From Gnetum montanum (Eukaryota > Streptophyta > Gnetopsida > Gnetales > Gnetaceae), in contig MNCI01004926.1 of the NCBI GenBank assembly GCA_015680685.1, positions 244,999-308,998 on the forward strand: DNA of 64,000 nt. The letters run 5' to 3'. The translations under genes and the position numbers were made by a program. Shown in pieces: positions 1 to 9,893 of the stretch. Below the pieces are notes generated by a model. It saw only the letters and a program-made list of their open reading frames with translations. It was not told the DNA's origin and ran no database searches. Numbering within the stretch: the first letter of the stretch is position 1; each line of letters begins with the position of its first letter.

Positions 1-905
1 GAGGTATCGGCTAAGGTAGACCAAATGTGGGATTCCTTAGACTCAAGAATTGAAACAGTCTTAAAAATCGTAGAGGAGTCTAAGGTAGAACAAAGTAGTG
101 ACAAAGGAAAAACCAAGTAGAGAAACTTAAGCCCTGCACATAACAAGGGTAAGGGGAAAATTCCTATCTCCGATGAGGCTGTGAATTCTGATTCAAACAA
201 TGATAGTGGATGTGAGTTCTACTACTATGAGGATGTTGCCCAATTATCTCACATCTGTAGGAGTCTGGGGTGTATGCACTAAATCCAAGACTTAATCAAT
301 GGCAAACACCTCGAAGGTTACCTTATCCACAAGGTAACCCAAGGCAGTTCCACCAACCCTTAACATATTACCCAAGTGGAACGCCTCCACAGCCTATTGG
401 AAAACATCAACAGTGGCAACACCTACAGTCATGGGGGATGCCACCACCAACACATCAGTACCCTTACCGACAGCCCGATCCTTATGGTTATTATGTGTAG
501 CAGCTGATTTCCCCAGGTGACTCTACGGGTCACATAAAACCTCCATGTTACTACCAAGTTCAGGAATATTTTAGGACTTCTTCTTCTTCAGGAAACACCC
601 CATACCCACTATATCCCTCAAATCCATCTGCATCTCTTGCGCCTATGGCCACACCACCAACCGCTCCAACAAAGCCTAGAGTAAATCCCACTCAACCACA
701 ACAGCCTAATCCTGCGAAGGCTCACAATCCTCCAATATCGGTTGTTTCTAACAATCGTTCACCAAAAGACCCTTCCTTAGGACCAAAAATCCAACCAAGC
801 CTTCGCCTTCACAAGCGGTTGAGCATCCTAACACCCCCATGTCCAATACGATTTCAGGAAATCCTCCAGCAGCAAAATCATGTCCAATGCATACAGTTAT
901 GTTAA
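1..905 (+). pseudogene. gag remnant of copy A
   Basis: From base 1 the frame reads EVSAKVDQMWDSLDSRIE, matching the helical gag segment of copy C (TTKVDQLKDSMDNRFQ, near 38,950). It then reads KGKGKI and, in another frame from 270, TPRRLPYPQGNPRQFHQ, which matches copy B near 15,720 (TPRRLPYHQGNPRQFHQ). A Pro/Gln-rich stretch follows to about 900. At least one frameshift and several stops are present. Gag would form the particle and bind the element RNA. The identification rests on collinearity with the other two copies rather than on a catalytic motif. No CCHC knuckle is obvious. Confidence 0.7.
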
Positions 906-1440
906 CACATACAGTAACTGACTGGATAAAGGTGGGCCACCTTTCGAGGAAACTACTTGACCCTGGGAACCCCTTAATTCATTTACAGATCACCAAAAAT
1001 GCACCACATCGAGCTCTTGTTGACTCAAGTTCCGAAGTCAACCTAATTTCACATAAGATGTATCAAGCCTGTAACCTACCCCAACTTAAGAAGAGTAACA
1101 TATAACTGGAGCTGGCTGACCAATCCATCACCATTCCCTTAAGATTGGTGGAGGACATTATCACCACTGTGTGTGGGTGGTCATACCTAGCCGATTTCCT
1201 GGTGATTGAGGTTAGCAACGAAGGGGGCTTCCCGATTATAATGGGAAGGCCGTGGTTAAGTATTGTAGACATGTAGCTATGAATCCGTGATCTTTCCTTG
1301 CAAATTTCTAAGATGAATATTTACAGAAAGATTGAGAAGAAGAAAGTTCCATGCATCACATACAGTGATTCATCAGGTGATGACATGGAGGATATGTCTC
1401 CATGTGAGAGGTGTTCCTATGAGAATGAGAAATAAAGATG
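899..1440 (+). pseudogene. Retropepsin-like protease remnant of copy A
   Basis: The frame opening at about 899 reads MLTHTVTDWIKVGHL, then ALVDSSSEVNLISHKMY, and after a stop LVEDIITTVCGWSYLADFL and FPIIMGRPWLS. These are the flap and core signatures of plant gypsy aspartic proteases, which cleave the Gag-Pol polyprotein. The catalytic D-S-G triplet is D-S-S here. Stops occur after KSNI (about 1,103) and near 1,275. The same landmarks occur in copy B (about 15,150-14,690) and copy C (about 38,110-37,630, where DSG is intact). Confidence 0.8.
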
Positions 1441-1613
1441 CCTGTATGTAGCAACCACACAAGAAGTAGTAGACACCGTGTGATTGACAGCTACTCGTAA
1501 GAGCAGAAAAACATGCATGGAATGAACTGAGGAAACTCATGCTAACAATGAAAGCATATATACATTGGAGCATGAGCATCGCCAACTCCCACCCCTAAAT
1601 CTAAGATCATCAA

Positions 1614-1735
1614 TTGGGAGAAGTTGGGCACTTCTTAGAAATTCTAATAGACGCTCATTATTTCGGATCTCTCCCTTACAACTCAGTCATGGGGGAGATG
1701 GCCACCTATGCTGATCATATGGGGCCCTCAGTTCT
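1614..1735 (+). pseudogene. Polyprotein C-terminal tail of copy A after the internal deletion
   Basis: The short frame reads SLPYNSVMGEMATYADHMGP, which aligns with the C-terminal end of the polyprotein in copy B (ISSSNSVVGEMATNANHYHG, near 11,440) and copy C (FNLVMGEMATHANHTKWLL, near 34,440). Everything between protease and this tail is absent. The longer open frame to 1,985 is only T-rich spacer translated as a Phe/Leu run. Confidence 0.7.
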
Positions 1736-1737
1736 TT

Positions 1738-3676
1738 TTCAATTTTTGTTTTACACATTTTTGTTTTACAACGTTTTTGTTTCACACATTTTTATTTTAC
1801 AAATTTCTTTAACTTTTCTAATTTTTTGTTTTACAACTTTCTTTAACTTTTATAGTTTTTTTTTACAACATCGTTATACTTTTCTATTTTGTGTGTGTAT
1901 GTGTGTGTGCACCATCCACCATGTAAGTTCGCCACCCAATAATTGTTCAAGCCAATGGGATGAACTATTTTTCATTGATTGCTAATGTTTGGTTTTTACC
2001 TTTAAGTTACAATGTTGATACTAAGGTATGTTTTTTTGATATGGTAGGCAATGAGTCCACTTCATCGGTCCACCCATCAAAGTCTATGGTTTCTCTTGGC
2101 TTGGACATGCACAGTCCCCTTCTAATAAGAACCTTAACGAATCGGTGACTGGGTACTTCTCAAACTAAGGATGGACTCAAGGTTTGAAAAGGGTGTGACT
2201 TCAAGGGAACTTGATGCATTTGTGTTGGCCATTCACTTGGGTGCTTGGGTGTTTTCTTCTTGAGTTTTCTTCCCGTTCCGATGTTACCCAATTATTGGAA
2301 GCTGAGACAATAAACATAAGAAGTCTTTGCATGGTGTGGTTCTCACGCATAAAAACAGAAAACAAAAAAAAAAGGGAAAGAAAGAAAGAAAGTGAGAATT
2401 CAAAGCACACCCCTTGGACGAAATAAAATTTGGGTTACAAGCACTAGTTATGGAACCAAAGTGTTCCCTCTAACTAAGACCCTTCTCGCTTCCCATTCTC
2501 TCCTTTGTTTCGTTGGAATGGTGGTGGCTTTTGGAGATGCATTCCTGTTACTTCAGTGGATGGTTTGACTAAGTGTATTGATGCGAAGTCACTGGTTGTG
2601 GTTGGTTTGAGGTCAGAGTTGGAATGAGACTTGCCAAGTCACATTAATCATCAAACACACAAGGGGCTATGCACCACCTTGTCCTTGGGCTTCCATTCCA
2701 TCCTCTTCTCTCCACCCTTCTCTCCACTATTCACCTCATTGTCGGTTGTATCATTAGTGTATATTTTGGTAGATACGTTGTTTTCTTTTGGTAAATTCGT
2801 CCAATTAAGACTTTAACTCTTGTTCCAAAGGACATTCCCAGAGCCTACGAACTCTTTGAATGTGGGTCTGTTAGGGCATTAAGGGCATGGGCCTGCTTTG
2901 GGGAGGACCCACTGACATTCCTATTTGGAGCATTAGTTAACTTCTTTTCCTTAACATTTTGCAATTAATTTTATTTTGTTCATTTCTATCTTGACATCTA
3001 CTTCATTGATGTTTTTAGTTTTCCCTTTTTATCTCTCTTCCTTACTCCTTTTCCTTCTCCATTCTTTCGCTACTGGAGGTTCATGATTAGTCATGGGGGT
3101 ACGGGGCCTGATTTTTCGATTTTTCTCCTAGGCCCTGAATTTTTTTGTTTTTATTCCTAACCCCTACACCTTCGGTAGTCATCACTTATATATTCCTAGA
3201 TCCATATCAGCCATACCACAACTCAGCCAATGGACTTACACCGAAGCAAATTATAACCACATTGAAATTCATTTACCCTTGCTAATATAAGATTGTGTTG
3301 TGTGTGCAGATGGCGATCATGCAACAATGAACCGAATCTAGAGAAAGCACTTGGAATGGAGCGGTGCTGAAGCAGCTATGTAAGGAGCAGGATTGATGAT
3401 GCGCTTACGGATGAACAACGGAAGGCACAATCTAGGCATTGGCAGCAGTAAGACTCTTCTCTCTTCTTCTCTTCTCTTCTCTCTCCTCTTTTCTCTCAGC
3501 TGCCAACTATGGCCTGATGTCAATGTAATAAGGTGTTTACCTTTGTTGTCATGAACACCAGTTTTGTCAAGTCTTGTAAGAATGATCCATTCACATGTCA
3601 TCCCATTAGTTCCATTCCCCTCAATAATTCCATACCTACCTGATATTATTGTAAGGAACTCAAGGAAGAGTTTTCA
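1738..3676 (+). other. Non-coding 3' spacer of copy A
   Basis: Holds a T-rich run with repeated TTTTGTTTTACA words (1,738-1,880), a short GT microsatellite (about 1,891-1,910), one copy of the hairpin repeat (2,333-2,411) and a polypyrimidine run of CTCTTCT words ending in CTCAG (3,452-3,500). A second polypurine-like GTCATGGGGGTAC lies near 3,092, about 590 bases before the one next to the LTR. At 3,300-3,312 TGTGTGCAG is followed by ATGGCG and then a stop after six codons. This matches the acceptor-plus-ATG at the start of the 3' ORF in copy B, so that ORF is reduced to a stub here. Confidence 0.6.
2333..2411 (+). repeat. Hairpin repeat unit, single copy (copy A)
   Basis: Left arm GGTGTG plus GTTCTCAC (2,333-2,346) pairs with GTGAGAA (2,392-2,398) and CACACC (2,406-2,411), leaving a purine-rich loop. 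The same unit occurs in the 3' spacers of copies B (two) and C (three). The outer stem pair here is C-G where copy C has T-A, so base pairing is kept while sequence changes. Confidence 0.6.
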
Positions 3677-3681
3677 TTTAG

Positions 3682-3692
3682 TCATGGGGGTA
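3682..3692 (+). other. Polypurine tract of copy A
   Basis: CATGGGGGTA directly precedes the TGATGAG start of the 3' LTR. The same block, read on the coding strand, precedes the 3' LTR of copies B (GTTGTGGAGGTA) and C (GTCATGGAGGTA). This would prime plus-strand DNA synthesis. Confidence 0.75.
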
Positions 3693-4648
3693 TGATGAGA
3701 CGCGATATGCACAAGCTGCGATATCACATCCTCTGCGATATCACGTACGCGATATCACGTTGTCCCTTGCGATATCGCGTATGCGATATTGCGGTCCACC
3801 GCCAAATCTATAAATAAGAGGTGGCACTCCCCTCATTTCATATCATAGGCTAAAGTAGTGAAGCTATGGCGGATTGATCACCCTAGAGATAGAATATTTT
3901 CCATGTGCCCACAGTAGGAGTCCCCCAAGTGAATGGTTCTTTATTTGAGCAGCCTTGTACCTGAACGCAAGTTGTGTACGAAAATAAAGATGAACTTTGT
4001 GGATAAACCTTGCAGTGCATGGATAGGTTTATTTAATGTTATTTATTACTTTCCTAGTAGCGCGGCATGAGTACGACTTGGTTACGAGCATTAACAAATG
4101 TGTACGGCTAACCAAGGAATCGGCTGCTCATCGCGATTAGATTCTCTCACCCTTATCTCCTAGAATGTGGGATGAGTACGACTTGATTACGAGCATCTAC
4201 GGATGTGTATCTCTAGTCAAGGAATCAGCTGCTCGTCACACTTAGGCTAGCTAGGTGCCTTGGTACGACCGCTTTGAGCACGTGCGTTACGTGTGGTAAT
4301 CCCAACAACGATTAGCGTTTGGTAGCCACAGTTGCACAGTTCAGGGTGTGTACGGTAAGTGGGAACGGATGCTGACGCTAGTTAATTTAGACTTAGGACA
4401 TTAGTTAGTTTTCTCAACCCTTCACCCCTTAGCATAGGAGATAAACCTGAAAAGACCAAAAAAATCATATACCTAGGACTTACTTAACCATACATCGTGA
4501 CAACAACAAGTAAGTCTGGGAAGATAATGAACAATTAACCCCAAGTGTTCCTTGCGGCATTAGGCATTTAGTCTATGGAGTTTGACCGGATCGTGCGTGC
4601 TACGCTCGTTTCGTATGGTTGAGTGTAGGGGTACCTCGCCACTCATCA
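3693..4648 (+). repeat. 3' LTR of copy A
   Basis: 956 bp, starting TGATGAGACG and ending ACTCATCA. A GCGATATC-type repeat array (3,700-3,795) lies in U3, followed by TATAAATA at 3,809-3,816. The last 60 bases (TATGGTTGAGTGTAGGGGTACC) are the reverse complement of the block that opens, on the plus strand, the LTRs of B, C and the solo LTR at 62,565, so the family is shared. The region after the TATA holds a roughly 70-bp segment present twice (4,066-4,133 and 4,170-4,239). Confidence 0.9.
3700..3795 (+). promoter_or_regulatory. GCGATATC short-repeat array and TATA box in the U3 of copy A
   Basis: Eight or so imperfect copies of GCGATATC (half of a GATATC-type palindrome) lie immediately upstream of TCTATAAATAAGAGG (TATAAATA 3,809-3,816). 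The position is that of an LTR promoter enhancer. The array differs completely from those in B, C and the solo LTR although the TATA box is shared. Confidence 0.65.
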
Positions 4649-5300
4649 AATATGATAAAATAATAAGGTTTAATAACTATGCAAACACTAGACTCTGCAT
4701 TGACTAAATGGTTCCAAGTTACATAAGCAAGGTAGCACTCTAAAAAAGTCTAGTCATAATTGTGAATGTGATGACTCAAAGTAAACACAAGACAAGGAAG
4801 GAACTAAACTTACCCAAGGAAGGAAGACCTATTAAGACAAAACTAAATGTTAAAAGCTAGATGAAATAAACATTATGCATAAGATATTTATAAGAGCTCA
4901 TCCTTGGTATTTATAGTTTTTGGAACAAAAAAAGGGAGACTTACTAGCACCTAGGCATCAATGGAGTTCCGTCAACATAGACTAGATAATCCCAAAATAC
5001 ATTGGAGGTAACCTAGGAGTAAAGCAGTTAAACCAAGCTTGTCAAGGAGATGCTTCAACAACCCTACATCAACATAGGAAGTGCATTGATGTAAGGTAGT
5101 CAACACATTCCCTTCTAGCACACATTGCTTACCAAGTTTGGATAAGAGTTAGAACACTAGGGATTATGTTGGAAGGTTTCTAGGATAGCTAAATGAAGCC
5201 AAAGACATCCTAAGAAACCCAAAACATGCACCAAACCTAGAATTATGACATGGAAGACTAGAATGTAGACCTAGAATCTAGAAACATCAATCATGTATGT
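4649..5300 (-). repeat. 3' LTR of copy F, left fragment
   Basis: From ATGCAAACACTAGACT (4,679) on, this aligns base by base with 26,650-27,285, the 5' LTR of copy F, including TATTTATAG on the plus strand (TATA box on the minus strand). The rest of this LTR resumes at 18,680 after copy B. About 470 bp corresponding to 26,154-26,640 are missing on the left, where copy A begins. No gene is seen here. Confidence 0.75.
5296..5300. other. Target-site duplication of copy B (left), TATGT
   Basis: TATGT precedes the TGATGAG terminus at 5,301 and recurs at 18,675-18,679 directly after the other terminus. The uninterrupted site is seen at 27,270-27,300 (CATGTATATGAAAATCACAAA). Confidence 0.9.
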
Positions 5301-6243
5301 TGATGAGTGGCAAGGTACCCCTCTGCCCATCCATATGAATCACAAAGTGTTTATGCGTAATCTGATCGAATTTTGTGGGCTTTATCATTTTTAGTACACT
5401 ATCCCTTTAGGAAGTGAATCTAGCCTTAAGGTCAATTTTTTTCCTCCCAATTACACTTGTCATGTACATTGGTATGGTTAATTGTAACTAAGTCATCTGA
5501 TTTTTATCATTTTGTATTTTATATTTTGGTGCTCGAAATGTAGATAAAAGAAGTTTAATTAAATAATCTAAATTACTAATTAATTATTCATTTAACTAAT
5601 CCTAAAATAAGTATCCATTCCCACTTTCTATACATGTCCTAAACCCACATATCCACTACTGGGCAACCAAGTGCTACACTATTGGGTGTATCAAGCAATA
5701 ATGCTGTTGGGATTACCAAGTGAATACATGTTACACTTGAAGCAATCATACTTATGTGTGTAATCTATCTCACTTAATTGTCTCATTAACATAATAACTA
5801 GAAAATATTTGATAACTAATTGAAAGAATTTAATAAATAACTAAAAACATTAAATGCATAAATAAAATAGCTAATCTATCCAAAGTGCTGCAAGGTTTAT
5901 CAGAAAGCTTGTATTTATTGCCGCACACACTATCATGCGTAGGTATAATAATGCTTGAATAAAGATCCGTATACTCAATGACTCCTATTGTGGGCACTTA
6001 GGGAAAAAATTCTAACTTTCAAATGGAAAAAATGCAAGAGCTTTTCTAATACTAAAATCTAGACTTTCCATTAATGTAGCTAGTAGGCACATATTCATAG
6101 GTGATGGACAAAAATTGCATAGACAAAGCCTTGTTGACGTAGGTTGAGATGCATTGACAAGGCCTCATCAATGAGGCCTCATAAAGGTGGTCAACAGTGT
6201 CGACAAGGCCTCATTGATGTAGCCAACCAACGATGACTCATCA
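5301..6243 (-). repeat. 3' LTR of copy B
   Basis: 943 bp, TGATGAGTGG to ACTCATCA on the plus strand. It aligns throughout with 17,742-18,674. The array of GACAAGGCCTCATTGA-type repeats (6,120-6,225) is in U3. The TATA position is decayed to TATTCATAG (about 6,090). Confidence 0.9.
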
Positions 6244-6256
6244 TACCTCCACAACT
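6244..6256 (-). other. Polypurine tract of copy B
   Basis: On the minus strand CAGTTGTGGAGGTA directly precedes the LTR start TGATGAG. It corresponds to GTCATGGGGGTA in copy A. Confidence 0.65.
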
Positions 6257-6520
6257 GAATGAAAAATCATCCTTGAGTTCTTTTACAAAATTGGGAAGGT
6301 ATGGTATTATTGATTAAATTTTCTTTCAACAAAACAAACTTGACTAACTTGACAAAAATTGGAGTGCTCAAGTGTACAAATCAACACATTACAAAAAATG
6401 ATGGTATTCAGGACACAAAATTGAACACCATGATACAACTCTTTAAAAATTGGACAACATGTTCCTTGATGATGTGAAGCTTGTTGGAGAAGATCAAACA
6501 GTCCTAGGTGATGGTGGTTC

Positions 6521-9348
6521 CTAAGGCGCCAAGGGAGCTTCACTAACTTCATTCACTAGTGATGGTTGAGGTAGCTGTGGCTGTCCTATTGCTACTACAA
6601 CTTCATGTGGGAGGCGGAAAGCATCCAACAGTGCTTTCATTTTCTCATCCTTACTTCTAGGATCATGCATCATCCATGTACCTTCCCTAATGTGGGTTGG
6701 AACAAGCACATCTGAAGGACATGGGATCATTAAAAATAACTCCTTAACATTGATAAGCCAAGCAATGAAATGTTTGTGTTCAATGTTCAATGCTCACACT
6801 ATGTTCTTTAGCTCCTGGTAGTCAGTCATCCATCTGGCTAGGTCCTCAACAATGAATCTTTAATCTATGAATTACCCTTTGAAAACTTCAAGTTGAAAAT
6901 TAGCAATCTTAAGCTTTTGCTTAGTGTCTTTGTGGTGTTTGAACTTGGCCTCATACAACATATATGAGCTAGCCACCTATTTCTCCAATTCTAACCATGA
7001 CCATTCGATTGTTAGCATTGCCAGGTTTGTGTAATGGAGATTGGACAACTCCATATACTCTATCATTTCTTCAATCTACAACTCCTTCAAGTGGATCACT
7101 ACTTTGTTGTAGACATCAATCCCATCAAGGATGGGCTGCCACATCTCTCTTCCTTGCATGAGTTTCTAGAGGGTTTCATTTACTTTAGCCTTTGCCATCT
7201 AGATTTCTCTTTCATTAATTTCTTTTTGCAAGTCAACCTAGACTTTGTAGTGATTTTTCACTCTCTCAAACTTTATTGCTTCATTCTTCCAAGTGGCAAT
7301 TTCGATGGTAGAATTTTGTCATAAGGTGCATACCTCCTCCATTAATAGATTTCAATTCTCCATGGTTAATTTCCTCTGTTCAATGTTGACTCTGGCAAGT
7401 TACTCCTACTATTGATGAATGAATTCTTGCATTTGATCTCTCTAAGCATCAACATTTTGTAGGCGATGATTTTGGATAATCAATGCTTCATTTTCTTGGT
7501 GCATCTAATTCAAGTCCTTTTTAATTGAGTGTGTTTTAGCTTCTACCATAGACTATTTGAAGATGGACATTACTGCTTCGTCCTCAACCTTTTGAAATCA
7601 TTCTTAAAATTGTTTGATAGCTTCATCTTTTGTCATTGTCAGGCTGAGGATTGCTTATTCTACAAGTCGAGCATGAATTTTAGCAAGCTCCATGACCAAG
7701 TGTTGATTTTACTCTTGGGCCATTTCTAGTTGTTCTTCCAAGATGATGCATCTACCCTTGCATTTAGTAGCTTTGACTAGGTTGTAGTGATGTTCTTCAG
7801 AAGATCAAAGATATTCAAAGTTGGTTGCCTAGTTCCTACTAGTCATTCTAGTAATTGTTTATGTTAGGCTATGTTCAATTTTTCATTGACCATGCTTGCA
7901 AACATCTACACATCTTGGAGTGTAGATAGGTTTGGTATAGATGCCATAGGTGCATTCAGTGCTTCAACTACATGGTCAACTACCACTTCTACCATTGTCT
8001 CCTACCCTTGGTGCTGCATCAATAAGACAGCTACCTCTTCACCTTCCTCCAACCTCATTGAGAAAGTGGAAACATTCCCAAAGATTTTTGGGAATAGATG
8101 ATGTGTTGCTAATGACACCATCACCTCCTGAGTGTTGGGATTTGACCTCGAAGGTAGCTATGTTCTTTGGGTGGAGAAAATGGGATCATCCCTCTCCAGC
8201 TAGCTAACTGTTCAAGCCACCTCATTAAGGTGACTCATTGTTGGCCAATACATAGATGGATCCACCCCACTCGTTCCTACTTGATACTCTTCTTCACTCA
8301 AGAGATGCTCTTAGATTTGTTGTAGATGCTCAAGGATTGCGTGGACCTCTGATGTTGTCTCCTAAGTGGGTGGTGGTGGTGGAAACTCCTCTTCTTGAAT
8401 GGTTTTTGGCATTTTTTATTTCATGATTTTTGCTCATGAGGGGAAGGGAGCATGCCTAAGAGTGTCATTTGAATAGCGAATAATATCTACCCTCTTGCAA
8501 AGTTTCCTGATAAGGCATATAAAGGGAAAGGTCTTCCTTCCATGTTTGTTCTCCTTGAAGTGCTTCTAGATCTCCAAATAAACTAGTTGTGGAAGGTTAA
8601 CGGGAAATTTCCTACTTAGAGCAATGCATGCTCGAGTGGAGAAAGTAGTCACCTTGCTTGGCCTCACCATTGGATTGAGGTGATAGGTTGCAACCTTAAA
8701 ATAAATCCACTCCGTGGTTGTGAGCATGCCATACTTCTTATGGTCCACCCCATAGCATCGTTGGGTCCACTTCCTTTTTGGCTTAGGATCTCCTTTTGTT
8801 GATATCTCCACTAACTATGTTCCAATGTTTGCAACCCTAGTGCCTATGTGATGGCCTCTGCTGAGTAGGACACTTGAATATCCTTGATTTTTATAATAGA
8901 CCTTGGCCTTTGGCTATTCTAGAAGAGATAGGTCTCTCCCATGTACCACTCCCCATTGGTCATGATGATTGGTCATATGGGAGAGGTTTGCAATTGTGTT
9001 TTCACATCCTTTGAAGCTTTTTCCAAAAATGGCCTAAATTTTCTCTTGAAGAACTGATCTTTGGATCTCTCAGGGCTTGATGATGTCTAGGCAAGCTTGA
9101 GTTAGAGTGACCTGAAGCCTTGGCATAGGTCCAGGCACTTCTCCTTATTGAGATTATTCTGTAGATACTTCTTTTTCTGGAATCTATCAAATAGATTCCA
9201 CTTTAGGTTCCTCATGAAGAGGTCCCATTGCATGGATCACCTCTTATTGTTCTTGGCCTTGTTCTTGCTAGCCCCTTCCAGCTCTGGGTCATTTCTCCTA
9301 TGGTTTTGAGGGTTCTCCTTCCTGTAGACACTTTTGTTTAGGTGCCAT
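6521..9348 (-). pseudogene. Extra 3' ORF of copy B (coiled-coil protein of unknown function)
   Basis: I do not recognise the family. About 940 codons, broken by stops and frameshifts, run from ATG at 9,348 (MAPKQKCLQEGEPSKP, preceded by GATTACAG like a splice acceptor) to the stop at 6,521 (VSEAPLAP end). A basic N-terminal third contains DHKKYGMLTTTEWIYFKV and NPMVRPSKVTTFSTRACIA. The middle and C-terminal parts are Glu/Lys/Leu-rich and read as long coiled coil (VNETLxKLMQ, IHLKEL, MIEYMELSNL). The end reads PTHIREGTWMMHDPRSKDEK. The same protein is recognisable in D (42,900-44,340) and F (19,060-21,640). The position after pol is where Athila elements carry an env-like ORF and some Tat elements an antisense ORF, but this one is in sense and no membrane segment is seen. 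Confidence 0.6.
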
Positions 9349-9784
9349 CTGTAATCATAATAGAACCATGGATTAGAAATCATTAGGTAACCTTAAACCA
9401 ATTGGGATACCATAACTCTTGAGGGTAGTTGCACTTGGCTCAATTGTGGTTATGGATAATTTAATTAACTTAATTGTTATTTCTATTTATGCCTTATCAT
9501 TGATAAATCATCTTGGAGATTGTTGGAAGGGTTGGAAAGCATTGATGTTTATGTATGATTAAGGTTACTAATCCTTAGGGGAGTTAGAATTTTTTTTGAA
9601 AATTACATTAAAAACCTTAAGGTTTGTGACCCCCACTATAAAGATCTTACCTCTTGTAAGTGCATGTTCGAAAAATGGAGTGATTTGGACAAATGGTTTG
9701 AAAGTTATGGACTTTGGAAGGTTTTGGGCTCTAAAAAATTACAAAAATTCCCCATGTGTTATGAGAAAATTACAAAAACTTCCA

Positions 9785-9893
9785 AAGTGTTTTGTAATAT
9801 ATATAATATTTTTGTATTGTGTTGACAAGGCCTCGTCAATGAAGTATCATTAACAAGGTTAGTTGCGTCAATGAGGCCTTGTTGACACAACTA
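9785..9893 (-). promoter_or_regulatory. LTR-like promoter module upstream of the extra ORF
   Basis: On the minus strand, TCAACAAGGCCTCATTGACG-type repeats (9,893-9,823) are followed about 20 bases later by AATATTATATATATTAC (about 9,796-9,812). The same order, repeat array then TATA about 25 bases on, is found in the LTRs of this very element (18,535-18,660 then TATAAATA near 18,510). The sequence further downstream does not match the LTR, so this is not simply a broken LTR. ATG of the extra ORF lies about 450 bases on. Promoter function is inference. Confidence 0.4.

Larger units (their letters stand above)
1..4648 (+). mobile_element. Gypsy LTR retrotransposon copy A (3' part; RT-integrase deleted)
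   Basis: Plus-strand Ty3/gypsy element whose left end lies outside the window. In order: a gag remnant, a protease remnant, a jump straight to the C-terminal tail of the polyprotein, a non-coding spacer of about 2 kb, a polypurine tract and a 3' LTR. Compared with copies B and C, the whole RT, RNase H and integrase region (roughly 3.9 kb) is missing between about 1,440 and 1,614, so it could only have moved with proteins supplied by another copy. Its LTR keeps many CpG sites that the other copies have lost, which suggests a younger insertion. It abuts the interrupted LTR of copy F at 4,649. Confidence 0.85.

Noticed and set aside
1614-1985. 123-codon frame in copy A with hydrophobic stretches
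   Set aside because: Only the first 35 or so codons match the polyprotein tail; the rest is T-rich spacer, not a membrane protein.
7034-8207. Four plus-strand frames in copy B
   Set aside because: Antisense to the extra ORF; the minus strand aligns with copies D and F, the plus strand does not.
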